64,000 bases of DNA, taken from NCBI RefSeq assembly GCF_012911015.1, contig NZ_WVVV01000007.1, positions 62,001-126,000 of the forward strand. The letters are read 5' to 3'. This document shows positions 1 to 8,836 of the stretch, piece after piece. The number at the start of each line of letters is the position of its first letter. The stretch's first letter is position 1. Source of the DNA: Chelativorans sp. ZYF759. Its GTDB lineage: Bacteria; Pseudomonadota; Alphaproteobacteria; Rhizobiales; Rhizobiaceae. Under the pieces are notes generated by a model. That model was not told where the DNA came from. It did no database searches and saw only the letters and a list, made by a program, of their open reading frames with translations. The translations under genes and the position numbers were made by a program.

Positions 1-2676
1 GCGGTTGGCGTCCTCGGCCCAGGCTCCGGCGAAGTCATTCGCCGTGATCATGATCGGGGTCACGCCGTCACCTTGGCGAACGGGGCGTTCGGGATCGGCC
101 TCGCCATCGCCCATTGCCTCCACCCAGAGCGGTCCGCCGGCATAGCGCCCGGGGAATTCGTGCAGGATGTAGAAGGTCTTGGTCAGCACGTGATCGTCCG
201 GCACCGGCTCGAGTGGCGGCACGTTCATGCCGCTCAGGATTTCGCGCAGTCGCATTGTGCCAGGGCTTGCGGCCCCGTCGAAGAGGCCAGCGCCATACTG
301 GTCGCGCGTGTCGAAAAGCACAGTGCCGCCCTGCTGCATGTAGGCGTCGATGCGCGACAGGGCCTCGTCGGACGGCATCTGCGTGGCCTCGTCCACTGGC
401 CAGTAGATGAGCGGGTAGAAGCTCAGTTCGTCGGTTTCGATGTCGACGCCGGAAGGTTGTCCGGGTTCCAGTGCCGTCTTGTCGGTCAGGAAGCGCGAGA
501 GGCCGGCAATCCCGGCCCGGCTGATGGAATCGATCGAGGAATCGCCGGTGATGACATAGGCAATGCGGGTCTCTGAAATGGCCGCGATCGCCTCGTCATC
601 GCCTGGACGCGCATCGTCGAACTGCGCCAGGCCCGTGCCGGGGGCCAGGACCGAGCCGACGGCCAGTACGAAGACTGCGACGCCGGCTGATCTGCCCGCG
701 AGCCGCGGGCGGCGGCGCAGAAGCCCGCCCATCCACAAGACGATGAGGGAATCGAGGATCATGAGGGCCACCGCCGCCGCCAGCAGCGGGCCGCGCAGGT
801 CCTGTTGCTCGTCGAAAGCGTAGGCAATGCGGGTCACCGGCAGTTCGGTCTGGGGAACGTCAATCGCCGCGAGCTGCGAGTCCGGCCCAAGAAGGTTGTG
901 AGCGATGACGCCATCGTCGGTCCCATAGAGGCCGGGCGGATTGCGCAAAGTGACGGACTGGGTGCTTCCCGATATCTCGAGCGGCCGCGCGTCAGGCGAC
1001 GGCGGGACCAGCGTGCCATTGGCGCTAATCATGCGGTAAGGCGGCAGGGACGCGCGGCGTTCTTCGCCGCTGGCATCGACAACCGCCTGGTTGCGCGAAA
1101 TCTGGACGATGCGCCGCAGCATCTCGACGAAGCTGCCGGAGATGGGCAGGTTCGACCAGGTGGCCTCTGGTGTCACATGAAAGAGCACCAGCGTGCCATC
1201 GCCGCGCCGGTCGCCGGTCACGAGCGGGGTGCCGTCGGCAAGGTTGGCCCAGGTCCGGTCGACAATGTCGGCGGAAGGCTCCGCGAGCACCTGGCGGGTC
1301 ACCGTGACTTCCGAAGGCGGGCTGAGATCGGCAAAGGGCCCCGACGGCGGGAACTCGCTGACTGCCTGCGGTTCGGTCCACGAAAGCGTGCCGCCCAAGG
1401 CGCGCTCACCCAGCCTCAACCGGACGGGCAAGAGGTCGGGGTCGTTTTCTGCGGCAGCGAGTCTCGACCCCGCAAATCGGACGAGCGTGCCCCCGCCTTC
1501 GACCCAGTCGATCACGGCGCGCCGCGCAGCTGAAGGCAAGGTTCCGACATCGGCCATCACGATGACCGCCGGCCCCTGCTCGATCAGTTCTGGAATGGCC
1601 TCGGCGAGGTCGGGACTGGAAGCGCTTACGATGTCGGCATAGGGCTCGAGCGCGCGGTTGATGTAGTGGAGGGGCGACAGGAGCGGTTGCGCCTGGTCGC
1701 CTTCGGCCTGGGAAATGAGGGCGACGCGGCGGCGGCGCCGGCTCTCGTCGAGGACGCGCGTCGCGGCAGCATGCATCTCTCCGTCGATCGAAAGAGACGA
1801 GAAATCGTTGCGCAGCTCGAAGGGTACACGAATCTCGCCGCGGGCTTCCATCTCTCCCGTCGCAAACGAAATGGCGGCGTCGGCGAGGCGGCGACCGCGA
1901 TCGTCATAGGCCCCCACGGTGACGTCGCGCGGTGCCGTGTCGCTCTGCGGACGGATGGCGGTCACGGCAAAGACATCGGCGAGATTGTCGCCGCCGGTGA
2001 GGCCCAGCATGGTGGGCTGGTCGGGTTGCGCCCATATGAGGCGACCAATGCCGCTATCGGCGAAGATCTGCCATACGGCCTCGTCCTCGTCCGCGGCGAG
2101 CCCGTCTGTGAGAAGCGCCAGGCCGGGGGCTGGAAGACCTTCGAGAGCCGAGGCAATGCGTTCGGCGGCGGCAACCCTGTCGACTGGCACCGGTCGGGGG
2201 GCGGCAGCGTTCAGCCGATCGCGCGCGGCGGCAGCATCGAAAGGACCAGCCGGCTCATTGGCCTCCTCCGCGGAGAAGGCCAGTATGACGGGCACGCCGC
2301 TGGCTTCCGCATCGGCGATGAGGCGCTCGGCCGTGGCCACCCGCACTTGCCAGTCGGAAGCCGAAGCCCAGCCATTGTCCATCAATATCGCCGTGGCCCC
2401 GCCGCCAGCCGCCATGCGCTCACGCGGGTTGAGCACGGGGTCGGCGAGGGCCAGAATGATGAGTGTCGCCATCACAAGGCGCAGCAGGGTGAGCCACCAT
2501 GGGCTCTGATGCGGCGTCTCTTCGCGCTTCAGAACGCTCGCCAGGATGCGCAGCGGCGGGAAAATTTCCATCTGCGGCTTGGGCGGTGTCATGCGCAGCA
2601 GCCACCAGATCACCGGCAGGACCACGAGCCCCGCCAATACCATGGGTGCGCCGAAAGAAAGCGGCAGCCAAGTCAT
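1..2676 (-). CDS. BatA/DUF4159 membrane protein, 3' end off window
   Basis: This frame runs 892 codons from the ATG at 2676 to the window edge without a stop, so the C-terminus is missing. Residues 1-80 are the BatA-type N-terminal domain, with a hydrophobic segment near residues 7-27 and a second near 60-80. A Ser/Ala/Glu-rich region follows, then a transmembrane segment around residues 625-650, and the last ~200 residues match the DUF4159 pattern (periplasmic glutamine-amidotransferase-like fold). The start overlaps the stop of the DUF58 gene (ATGA), so it is the third gene of a moxR-DUF58-BatA operon. Such operons are linked to MoxR-assisted maturation or envelope-stress functions; the exact role is unknown. 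Confidence 0.85.
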   Translation of the reverse strand, partial: MTWLPLSFGAPMVLAGLVVLPVIWWLLRMTPPKPQMEIFPPLRILASVLKREETPHQSPWWLTLLRLVMATLIILALADPVLNPRERMAAGGGATAILMDNGWASASDWQVRVATAERLIADAEASGVPVILAFSAEEANEPAGPFDAAAARDRLNAAAPRPVPVDRVAAAERIASALEGLPAPGLALLTDGLAADEDEAVWQIFADSGIGRLIWAQPDQPTMLGLTGGDNLADVFAVTAIRPQSDTAPRDVTVGAYDDRGRRLADAAISFATGEMEARGEIRVPFELRNDFSSLSIDGEMHAAATRVLDESRRRRRVALISQAEGDQAQPLLSPLHYINRALEPYADIVSASSPDLAEAIPELIEQGPAVIVMADVGTLPSAARRAVIDWVEGGGTLVRFAGSRLAAAENDPDLLPVRLRLGERALGGTLSWTEPQAVSEFPPSGPFADLSPPSEVTVTRQVLAEPSADIVDRTWANLADGTPLVTGDRRGDGTLVLFHVTPEATWSNLPISGSFVEMLRRIVQISRNQAVVDASGEERRASLPPYRMISANGTLVPPSPDARPLEISGSTQSVTLRNPPGLYGTDDGVIAHNLLGPDSQLAAIDVPQTELPVTRIAYAFDEQQDLRGPLLAAAVALMILDSLIVLWMGGLLRRRPRLAGRSAGVAVFVLAVGSVLAPGTGLAQFDDARPGDDEAIAAISETRIAYVITGDSSIDSISRAGIAGLSRFLTDKTALEPGQPSGVDIETDELSFYPLIYWPVDEATQMPSDEALSRIDAYMQQGGTVLFDTRDQYGAGLFDGAASPGTMRLREILSGMNVPPLEPVPDDHVLTKTFYILHEFPGRYAGGPLWVEAMGDGEADPERPVRQGDGVTPIMITANDFAGAWAEDANR

Positions 2677-3590
2677 GCCCGGCCTCCGCCCGCGAAGGCA
2701 GCCTGATTGAACATCGCGCCATGAATGCGCACGAGCGCCTCGGAGGCCAGCCGGTCGGTGTGGTTGACCGTAAAGCTCCAGCCGCGTTTTCTGGCCCAAC
2801 TCGACAATTCGTGGCGGCGCGCGGCATAGACGCGGCGATAGTCGTCGGCAAGCGTCTCCGCACGGCCGGCGGTCAATCGCAAGCCGCTTTCGGGATCACG
2901 GAATTCGGTGCGGCCGGAATAGGGAAAGTTCTCTTCGGCCGGGTCGGCAATCTCGATGAGGTGGGCGCGTACGCCACGCTCGGCGAGCGGCGCGAGCCAT
3001 GCCAGAGTGTCCTCGACCGGATCGAGAAAATCGGAGGCTATGATCATGTCGCTGTAGCGCTTGATCTGGCTCAGTTCGGGCCGGGCCGCCGGGACGGGCG
3101 TCTGAAGTAGAAGCGAAGCAAGACGTTCGGCGCCGTTGCGGGTCGAAATCGGGTCGGTGAGGCCGGGCCAGGCGATCCGCTCGCCCGATCGCGACAGTAG
3201 CTCGGCCAGCGCCAGGATGAGAACGAGTGCGCGCGAGTCCTTGGACACAGTCGCGGCCGCCGATTTGTACAGCATCGAAGGGGAGGGGTCGGCCCACAGC
3301 CAGACGGTATGGGCGGCCTCCCATTCGCGGTCGCGCACATAGGTGTGGTCGTCGCGCGCGGAACGGCGCCAGTCGATCCGCGACAGGGCCTCACCCTCGA
3401 CATAGGGACGGAATTGCCAGAAATTTTCGCCGATGCCACGCTTGCGGCGCCCGTGCCAGCCGGCGATCACCGTGTTGACCACACGCCGCGCATCGACCAG
3501 CAGATCGGGCACGAGAGAGGCGCGCTGCCGCGCGCGACCGAGCGCTTCGCGCGTGGCGACGCGAGAGGTTGCCTCGCCGATCGCCGCCAT
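2673..3590 (-). CDS. DUF58 domain protein (MoxR-associated)
   Basis: The product has 305 residues. The DUF58 signature lies near residues 45-80 (GENFWQFRPYVEGEALSRID, followed by WRRSAR), and the fold is expected to be vWA-like in its C-terminal half. DUF58 proteins nearly always accompany a MoxR AAA ATPase and BatA-like proteins, and the same is true here. The start overlaps the moxR stop by one base (TGATG) and the stop overlaps the next gene (ATGA), so translation is coupled on both sides. The molecular function of the family is not established; a scaffold or client-binding role is inferred from context. Confidence 0.9.
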   Translation of the reverse strand: MAAIGEATSRVATREALGRARQRASLVPDLLVDARRVVNTVIAGWHGRRKRGIGENFWQFRPYVEGEALSRIDWRRSARDDHTYVRDREWEAAHTVWLWADPSPSMLYKSAAATVSKDSRALVLILALAELLSRSGERIAWPGLTDPISTRNGAERLASLLLQTPVPAARPELSQIKRYSDMIIASDFLDPVEDTLAWLAPLAERGVRAHLIEIADPAEENFPYSGRTEFRDPESGLRLTAGRAETLADDYRRVYAARRHELSSWARKRGWSFTVNHTDRLASEALVRIHGAMFNQAAFAGGGRA

Positions 3591-4597
3591 CAGCCTTCCG
3601 ACTTGACGAGCTGCGCGATCACGTCGCGCACTGTCGTGCCTTCTGCGCGGGCGGCGAAGCTGAGCGCCATGCGGTGCTGGAGAACCGGCTCGGCCAGTGC
3701 GTGGACGTCATCGATCGACGGCGCGAGCCGGCCGTCATAGAGCGCACGGGCGCGCGCGCACAGCGTTAGCGCCTGGCTGGCGCGGGGGCCTGGTCCCCAG
3801 GCGACCAGCCGGTCGACCTCCTCGTTGCCTTGGCCCGGGCGGGCGGAACGGACCAGCCTCAGGATGGCCTCCACCACGCTTTCGGGAACCGGCATGCGGC
3901 GGATGAGCTGCTGGATTTCGAGCAGCCGGTCCGGGCTCATCACGTTCTCGGCGGCGGCATCGCTGGTGCCGGTCGTCTCGATAAGGATGCGGCGCTCCGC
4001 CTCGATGTCCGGATAGAGAATGTCGACCTGCATCAGGAAGCGGTCGAGCTGGGCTTCGGGCAGAGGGTAGGTGCCCTCCTGCTCGAGCGGATTCTGCGTG
4101 GCGAGCACGTGAAAGGGTTTCGGCAGGTCGTGCCGATGGCCGGCAACGGTGACGTGATATTCCTGCATCGACTGCAGAAGCGCCGACTGGGTGCGCGGGC
4201 TGGCGCGGTTGATCTCATCGGCCATCAGGAGCTGAGCGAATATGGGACCAGGCAGAAAGCGGAAGGAGCGGCGTCCGGTCTCATCCTGCTCCATCACTTC
4301 GGAACCGAGAATGTCGGAAGGCATCAGATCGGGGGTGAACTGGATGCGGCTGGCATCGAGGCCGAGGACGACCCCTAATGTTTCCACGAGCTTGGTCTTG
4401 GCCAGGCCCGGCACGCCGACCAGCAGCGCGTGGCCTCCCGCCATGATCGCGACCAGCGTCCGCTCGACAACGCTTTGCTGACCGAAAATGACCCGCCCCA
4501 CGCCGGCACGGACCCGGGCAATGTCCTCCAGCGCCCTTTCGGCCTGGGTCACCATTTCAGCCTCGGTCAAAGCCGGTTCCTTTACAATTACGCTCAT
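3590..4597 (-). CDS. MoxR-family AAA+ ATPase
   Basis: The 335-residue product is a typical MoxR protein. The Walker A motif GVPGLAKT is at residues 61-68 and Walker B with the DEIN box (LLMADEIN) at about 123-130, followed by the MoxR-characteristic ATQNPLEQEGTYPLPEAQLD segment. The C-terminal lid domain has the usual PVPESVVEAILRLVRSARPG-type region. MoxR ATPases act as chaperones that help fold or activate partner complexes. This is the first gene of a leftward operon with DUF58 and BatA/DUF4159 proteins and is transcribed divergently from the DUF1285 gene; the shared 110-base gap should hold both promoters. Confidence 0.95.
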   Translation of the reverse strand: MSVIVKEPALTEAEMVTQAERALEDIARVRAGVGRVIFGQQSVVERTLVAIMAGGHALLVGVPGLAKTKLVETLGVVLGLDASRIQFTPDLMPSDILGSEVMEQDETGRRSFRFLPGPIFAQLLMADEINRASPRTQSALLQSMQEYHVTVAGHRHDLPKPFHVLATQNPLEQEGTYPLPEAQLDRFLMQVDILYPDIEAERRILIETTGTSDAAAENVMSPDRLLEIQQLIRRMPVPESVVEAILRLVRSARPGQGNEEVDRLVAWGPGPRASQALTLCARARALYDGRLAPSIDDVHALAEPVLQHRMALSFAARAEGTTVRDVIAQLVKSEG

Positions 4598-4707
4598 TCG
4601 CGTTCGTCCCTCGTTTGCCGGAAATCGACGATCCGCCGCCGCGCGATCGGGCCGCAGCGATACCGCTTTGCAAGAACGCTGCCAAACGGCAGATTAAATG
4701 ACCCGGG

Positions 4708-5382
4708 ATGGCTGACAAGCAGAACAACAGTGACTATTTCGTGACGATGGCTTCCAATCCAAACGATAGCAGACAGGGCCTGAGCGAGGCTAGCGATGCG
4801 GCCGGGCTGCAAGCTCTGATTGCGAGGGCGACCAGCTCCGAGCGAGGGTCGGCGCCAGTCGACAAATGGAATCCCGACTTCTGCGGCGATCTCGACATGG
4901 AGATCAAGGCAGATGGGACCTGGTTCTACATGGGCACCCCGATCGGGCGGATGCCGCTGGTGCAATTGTTCGCCTCGGTGCTGCGCAAGGATGAGGACGG
5001 CAAGACCTATCTGGTAACGCCGGTGGAAAAGGTTGGCATCCGGGTCGAGGATGCGCATTTCGTCGCCGTGGAGATGAATGTACACGGCACGGGACAGGAT
5101 CAGGTTCTGACCTTCCGGACCAATGTCGGGGATGTGGTGGAGGCAGGTCCGGAGCATCCGCTGCGATTCGTCGATGAGGAAGGGACCGATGGCCTGAAGC
5201 CCTATCTGCACGTGCGCGGGCGGCTTGAAGCGCTGGTGGCGCGACCGGTCATGTACGAGATCGCCCAGATCGGCGAGGAAATCGAGATCGACGGCGTCAC
5301 GATGTTCGCGGTGCGCTCCAATGGCGCGGTCTTTCCGGTCATGCCAATGGACCGGCTGAAGCGGCTGAGCGGAGACGCATGA
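4708..5382 (+). CDS. DUF1285 domain protein
   Basis: The product has 224 residues and belongs to the DUF1285 family, recognisable from the N-terminal VDKWNPDFCGDLDMEIKADG region and the WFYMGTPIGR motif. Family members are small cytosolic proteins of unknown function, typical of alpha- and gammaproteobacteria. The first ~40 residues look non-conserved. An in-frame ATG at 4747 is an alternative start, and neither has a strong ribosome binding site. It is the first gene of a coupled trio with the NUDIX hydrolase and the CCA enzyme, and its stop overlaps the next start (ATGA). Confidence 0.88.
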   Translation: MADKQNNSDYFVTMASNPNDSRQGLSEASDAAGLQALIARATSSERGSAPVDKWNPDFCGDLDMEIKADGTWFYMGTPIGRMPLVQLFASVLRKDEDGKTYLVTPVEKVGIRVEDAHFVAVEMNVHGTGQDQVLTFRTNVGDVVEAGPEHPLRFVDEEGTDGLKPYLHVRGRLEALVARPVMYEIAQIGEEIEIDGVTMFAVRSNGAVFPVMPMDRLKRLSGDA

Positions 5383-6014
5383 TGGATGCGATGACCGCCC
5401 GCCCGTTTTCGGCTGCTGATTTCCGCCGCCGCGCCGCACGCGAGACGGGCCCCTTCAGCGGCGACGACTGGGGTGACCACCGGCTGAACCCGGATCTGCG
5501 GGAGCTCATTCTTGGCAACACGTTGCGCGACGCGGCGGTAATGATTGCCGTGGTGGACCATGGTCCCGAAGCGAGCGTGATCCTGACCCAGCGCACCGCC
5601 AATTTGCGCAACCATGCCAGCCAGATCGCCTTTCCTGGCGGGCGCATCGACGCGGCCGATCCCACGCCCGAATTCGCTGCGCTGCGCGAGACACAAGAGG
5701 AGATCGGCCTGCCACCCGACGAGATCGAGGTGGTGGGGCGCATGCCGGACTACGTATCGGGCAGCGGCTACCGCATAGCGCCCGTGCTGGGCATCGTGCG
5801 GCCTGGCTTCGACTTGTCGATCAACCCGCACGAGGTGGACGATGCCTTCGAGGTGCCACTGGCCTTCCTGATGGATCCTGCAAATCACCGGCGCGACAGC
5901 CGCGTCTGGAACGAGCGCGAGCGCTTCTTCTACGCCATGCCATTCGAGGATCGTCACATCTGGGGCGTCACCGCCGGCATCATCCGCACCATGTACGAAA
6001 GGCTCTACCGTTGA
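5379..6014 (+). CDS. CoA pyrophosphatase-type NUDIX hydrolase
   Basis: The product has 211 residues. The NUDIX box spans GGRID through RETQEEIGL at about residues 87-111, preceded by LTQRTANLRNHASQIAFPG, which is the pattern of the CoA pyrophosphohydrolase (NudL/YeaB) subgroup. The reaction expected for the family is hydrolysis of CoA or its oxidised forms to 3',5'-ADP and 4'-phosphopantetheine. The start ATG overlaps the DUF1285 stop and the gene's own stop overlaps the next start, so all three are read as one coupled unit. Confidence 0.92.
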   Translation: MMDAMTARPFSAADFRRRAARETGPFSGDDWGDHRLNPDLRELILGNTLRDAAVMIAVVDHGPEASVILTQRTANLRNHASQIAFPGGRIDAADPTPEFAALRETQEEIGLPPDEIEVVGRMPDYVSGSGYRIAPVLGIVRPGFDLSINPHEVDDAFEVPLAFLMDPANHRRDSRVWNERERFFYAMPFEDRHIWGVTAGIIRTMYERLYR

Positions 6015-7276
6015 GCCTTCGCCCCTCGATCAAGGGCAAAGCCGAGTGGCTGGAAGACGAGGTTCTCCAGCGGCTGCTTGCCGCGCTTTCGGCCGATGGC
6101 GAGGAGGCCAGGATTGCGGGTGGCGCGGTGCGCAACGCGCTGATCTGCGAGCCGGTCGCCGATATCGATATCGCGACCACGAACCTGCCGGATGAAACCG
6201 TGGCGCGCGCGGAGGCGGCAGGCTTCAGGACCGTTCCGACGGGCAAGGAACACGGCACCATCACCGTGGTGGCGAAACACCAGCCCTTCGAGGTCACGAC
6301 ACTGCGCGACGACATCGAGACGGACGGCCGGCACGCCAAGGTGGCATTCGGCAAGGACTGGAAGCGCGATGCCGAGCGACGCGACTTCACCTTCAACGCG
6401 CTGTATGCGCGCGCCGACGGCACGGTGGTCGATCTCGTTGGCGGGCTGAAGGATCTGGAAGAGCGGCGGGTGCGGTTCATTGGCGATGCGGAGGCGCGAA
6501 TTCGCGAGGACTATCTGCGCATCCTGCGGTTCTTCAGATTTTTCGCGACCTACGGGGCAGGGCGGCCTGATGCCGAGGGTCTCAAGGCCTGCGCGAAGCT
6601 CAAGGAGGGGATGAGCCGGCTGTCAGCAGAACGCGTGTGGGCGGAGATACGACGTCTGCTCGGCGCAAGGGACCCCTCCCGGGCGCTGCTGTGGATGCGC
6701 ACGACAAGCGTGTTGTCGACGATCCTGCCTGAAACCGAGAAATGGGGGATCGACACGATCCATCCTCTGGTTGGGGCGGAGACCGATCTCGGCTGGTCAC
6801 CCGACTCGCTGCTGCGGCTGACAGCGATTGTTCCGCCTGATCCGGCGCGGCTACAGGCGATGGCGGACCGGCTCCGGCTCTCGAAGGCAGACGCGGCGCG
6901 GGTTGCGTCCTGGGCGAAGGCGCCGGCAATCGAACCGGACACGGACGAACGCGCCATGGCCAGATTGCTCTACCGGCATGGACGGGAGGGGATCGAGGAC
7001 CGGCTGCGACTGTCGTTGGCGACAGCGCGTGGCAAGGCTTTGACCGAGACGTCCGAACTCTACCGCGCCGGCGGGTTCTCGCGCCTGCTGGGCCTGGCCG
7101 AAAAATGGAAAAAACCCCAGATGCCGATCCGCGGCGCCGATCTGATCGAGGCGGGATCGATTCAGGGGCCCGAACTCGGGTCTCTGCTCGCCCGCCTCGA
7201 AGATGAATGGATCGACAGCAATTTCGCACTCGACCGCGACGCCCTGCTGGCGCGCGCGGCCGTGCTCAAGACATGA
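6011..7276 (+). CDS. cca: CCA tRNA nucleotidyltransferase
   Basis: The product has 421 residues. The class II nucleotidyltransferase head contains the GGAVRNAL motif near residue 37 and the DIDIATT catalytic aspartates near 52-56. A conserved RRDFTFNALY block sits near 124, and the EDYLRILRFFRF RNA-binding block near 165. The family adds or repairs the 3' CCA end of tRNAs. The start is a TTG at 6011 overlapping the NUDIX stop (TTGA), a coupling typical of rhizobial genomes. A poly(A)-polymerase side activity cannot be excluded from sequence. Confidence 0.95.
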   Translation: MSLRPSIKGKAEWLEDEVLQRLLAALSADGEEARIAGGAVRNALICEPVADIDIATTNLPDETVARAEAAGFRTVPTGKEHGTITVVAKHQPFEVTTLRDDIETDGRHAKVAFGKDWKRDAERRDFTFNALYARADGTVVDLVGGLKDLEERRVRFIGDAEARIREDYLRILRFFRFFATYGAGRPDAEGLKACAKLKEGMSRLSAERVWAEIRRLLGARDPSRALLWMRTTSVLSTILPETEKWGIDTIHPLVGAETDLGWSPDSLLRLTAIVPPDPARLQAMADRLRLSKADAARVASWAKAPAIEPDTDERAMARLLYRHGREGIEDRLRLSLATARGKALTETSELYRAGGFSRLLGLAEKWKKPQMPIRGADLIEAGSIQGPELGSLLARLEDEWIDSNFALDRDALLARAAVLKT

Positions 7277-7462
7277 TCAGGCGGCTTGCCGCACATTCTG
7301 GATGCGTGAGCGTATGGCCTCGACCATCGTCTCACGGATGACAGTCTCGCCATGCGCTTCGCGCATGTGCTCAATGGCCCGGCGAATGACCTCGGCCTCT
7401 TCTTCGTGCCGAGTGTGCCAGTCGCAACCGGGAACGAGTGTACCGCAATGATATTCCTTCAT
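7277..7462 (-). CDS. DUF1059 small protein
   Basis: The product has 61 residues and fits the DUF1059 family: an N-terminal MKEYHCGTLVPGCDW segment with two cysteines and a following histidine-rich helix (HTRHEEEAEVIRRAIEHMREAHG). The family is thought to be a small zinc-ribbon-like or metal-binding protein, but its function is unknown. The start at 7462 was chosen because a GAGGAG ribosome binding site lies just upstream; a longer open frame continues upstream but is not supported. It is convergent with the CCA enzyme, with no gap between the stops. Confidence 0.85.
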   Translation of the reverse strand: MKEYHCGTLVPGCDWHTRHEEEAEVIRRAIEHMREAHGETVIRETMVEAIRSRIQNVRQAA

Positions 7463-7626
7463 GGGCTTTCTCCTCTCATGTTGCGTGAGCCGCGCCCATT
7501 GCGCGGTGTATAATAGTAACACGGATTGCGGCGCACCGTTTCCATGTTTCGACGATTTGATCGACCTGCATAATCGGTTGTCACGCCGGCAAATTGCCAA
7601 TGCCGGTGGCAATTGGCGTGGCAAGC

Positions 7627-8514
7627 TCACATTTGTGCTCCCGCCACCTCCTGCAAGATCCAGTGCTCGAAATGGTGGACCTTGCGCGGCCTGGGGCGCG
7701 CGGGGGAGGTGACCAGCCAGTAGCCCAGGCCCGTCGCGGCGCGCTCTGGAAAGGGCGCGACGAGCCAGCCTGCGGCAATGGCGTCTTGAGCCAGGGTCTG
7801 CCAAGCTAGCATGACGCCCTGGCCAGCGATCGCCGCCTCGAGGCAAAGAGAAGCATCGGTGAAGCCATGGCCCTGCGGCAGATCGGATTCGTCGATGGCG
7901 AATTGATCGAGCCAGATGTTCCAGCCGAGGGTCGAATTGACGTCGCGCAAGATCGGCGAAGTGATCAGATCATGCGGTCCGGTCAGTCCTGCGGCGAGCT
8001 CGGGCGCGCAGACGGGGAAGACTTCCTGCGGCATCAGAAAGTCTGCCCGGACGTCAGGCCAGTCCCCTGCTCCGACCCGCAGGGCCAGGTCGATGTCGGT
8101 CGTGTCGAGATCTACCAACTCGACAGAAGCGTCGAGCCGGACGCGTATTTCGGGATGCAATCGAGAAAAGCGGGCGAGGCGCGGCACCAGCCATCTGGAG
8201 GCCAATACGGGCGCCACGGAAATCACCAGCGTCATCTCGTCATCGGAACGTAGCGAAGCCAGAGCCGCTGCGATCTCACGGAATCCGCTGCTGAGCCTGG
8301 GCAGGACCAACTTTCCCGCAGGCGTGGGCACCAGGCCACGTGAAGTTCGATCAAACAGCATGTGGCCAAGCTGGCGTTCTGTCTTGATGATCTGTTGGCT
8401 GACTGCACCCACGGTCACGCCGAGCTCCAGCGCAGCCCCCTGGAGGGATCGGTGCCTTCCGGCAGCCTCCACTGCCCGCAATCCATTGATATGCACTCGG
8501 TTGAGGTCACGCAT
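7627..8514 (-). CDS. LysR-family transcriptional regulator (GcvA-like)
   Basis: The product has 295 residues. The winged helix-turn-helix is at residues 1-60 (LNRVHINGLRAVEAAGRHRS, then SLQGAALELGVTVGAVSQQI), and an effector-binding LysR substrate domain follows. The start sequence is like that of GcvA-type regulators. No ribosome binding site is visible upstream of the ATG at 8514, and a perfect inverted repeat abuts it, so leaderless translation or autoregulation is possible. The neighbouring divergent gene is a 61-residue protein. The target genes cannot be inferred. Confidence 0.9.
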   Translation of the reverse strand: MRDLNRVHINGLRAVEAAGRHRSLQGAALELGVTVGAVSQQIIKTERQLGHMLFDRTSRGLVPTPAGKLVLPRLSSGFREIAAALASLRSDDEMTLVISVAPVLASRWLVPRLARFSRLHPEIRVRLDASVELVDLDTTDIDLALRVGAGDWPDVRADFLMPQEVFPVCAPELAAGLTGPHDLITSPILRDVNSTLGWNIWLDQFAIDESDLPQGHGFTDASLCLEAAIAGQGVMLAWQTLAQDAIAAGWLVAPFPERAATGLGYWLVTSPARPRPRKVHHFEHWILQEVAGAQM

Positions 8515-8528
8515 ATAGTTTTTCTATA
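8514..8528. promoter_or_regulatory. Inverted repeat at LysR start (possible operator)
   Basis: The arms TATAG and CTATA are separated by TTTTT. The repeat overlaps the LysR start codon and lies in the 88-base gap shared with the divergent small gene at 8603. The T-rich symmetric core is compatible with a LysR-type binding site, but this is inference from position and symmetry only. Confidence 0.35.
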
Positions 8529-8602
8529 ACGAAGGCCTCAGGAAATCCATTGTTTCTAGTCGACGTCTGGCGTTCTTTTCCAGATATCGTGGAGGCAAGG
8601 AA

Positions 8603-8788
8603 ATGCTGTCACTGGTTTTCTCGATTGTTGCTCGGTGGCGCCGCCGGCGTGGGCTGCGCAGTGATGCCTGTCTGGAACAAGAACGGTGGTCGCGAGATCC
8701 GCTCAGCCACCCGTCCATTGCGCGCATGAGCGCCCGGCAGCTTGCCGATCTGCCAGCGGGCGAATTGCGGCCCCGGCCGCACTGCTAG
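8603..8788 (+). CDS. Small conserved basic protein (DUF1127-like)
   Basis: The product has 61 residues: a hydrophobic start (MLSLVFSIVARW), an arginine-rich stretch, and a C-terminal block DPLSHPSIARMSARQLADLP. That block resembles the small DUF1127-like proteins common in Rhizobiales, with which I associate it from memory. A good GGAGG ribosome binding site precedes the ATG. It is divergent from the LysR gene. The function is unknown; some small DUF1127 proteins act in phosphate or RNA-related regulation. Confidence 0.6.
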   Translation: MLSLVFSIVARWRRRRGLRSDACLEQERWSRDPLSHPSIARMSARQLADLPAGELRPRPHC

Positions 8789-8836
8789 CTGCTCTCCCTG
8801 CGCTTCAAAAGGCGCCGGCGCAAGGCCACGAACGGT

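Noticed and set aside
1666-2706. Plus-strand frames over the left edge that could look like genes
   Set aside because: The minus strand encodes a continuous BatA/DUF4159 protein with overlapping start into DUF58, so the plus-strand frames are shadows.
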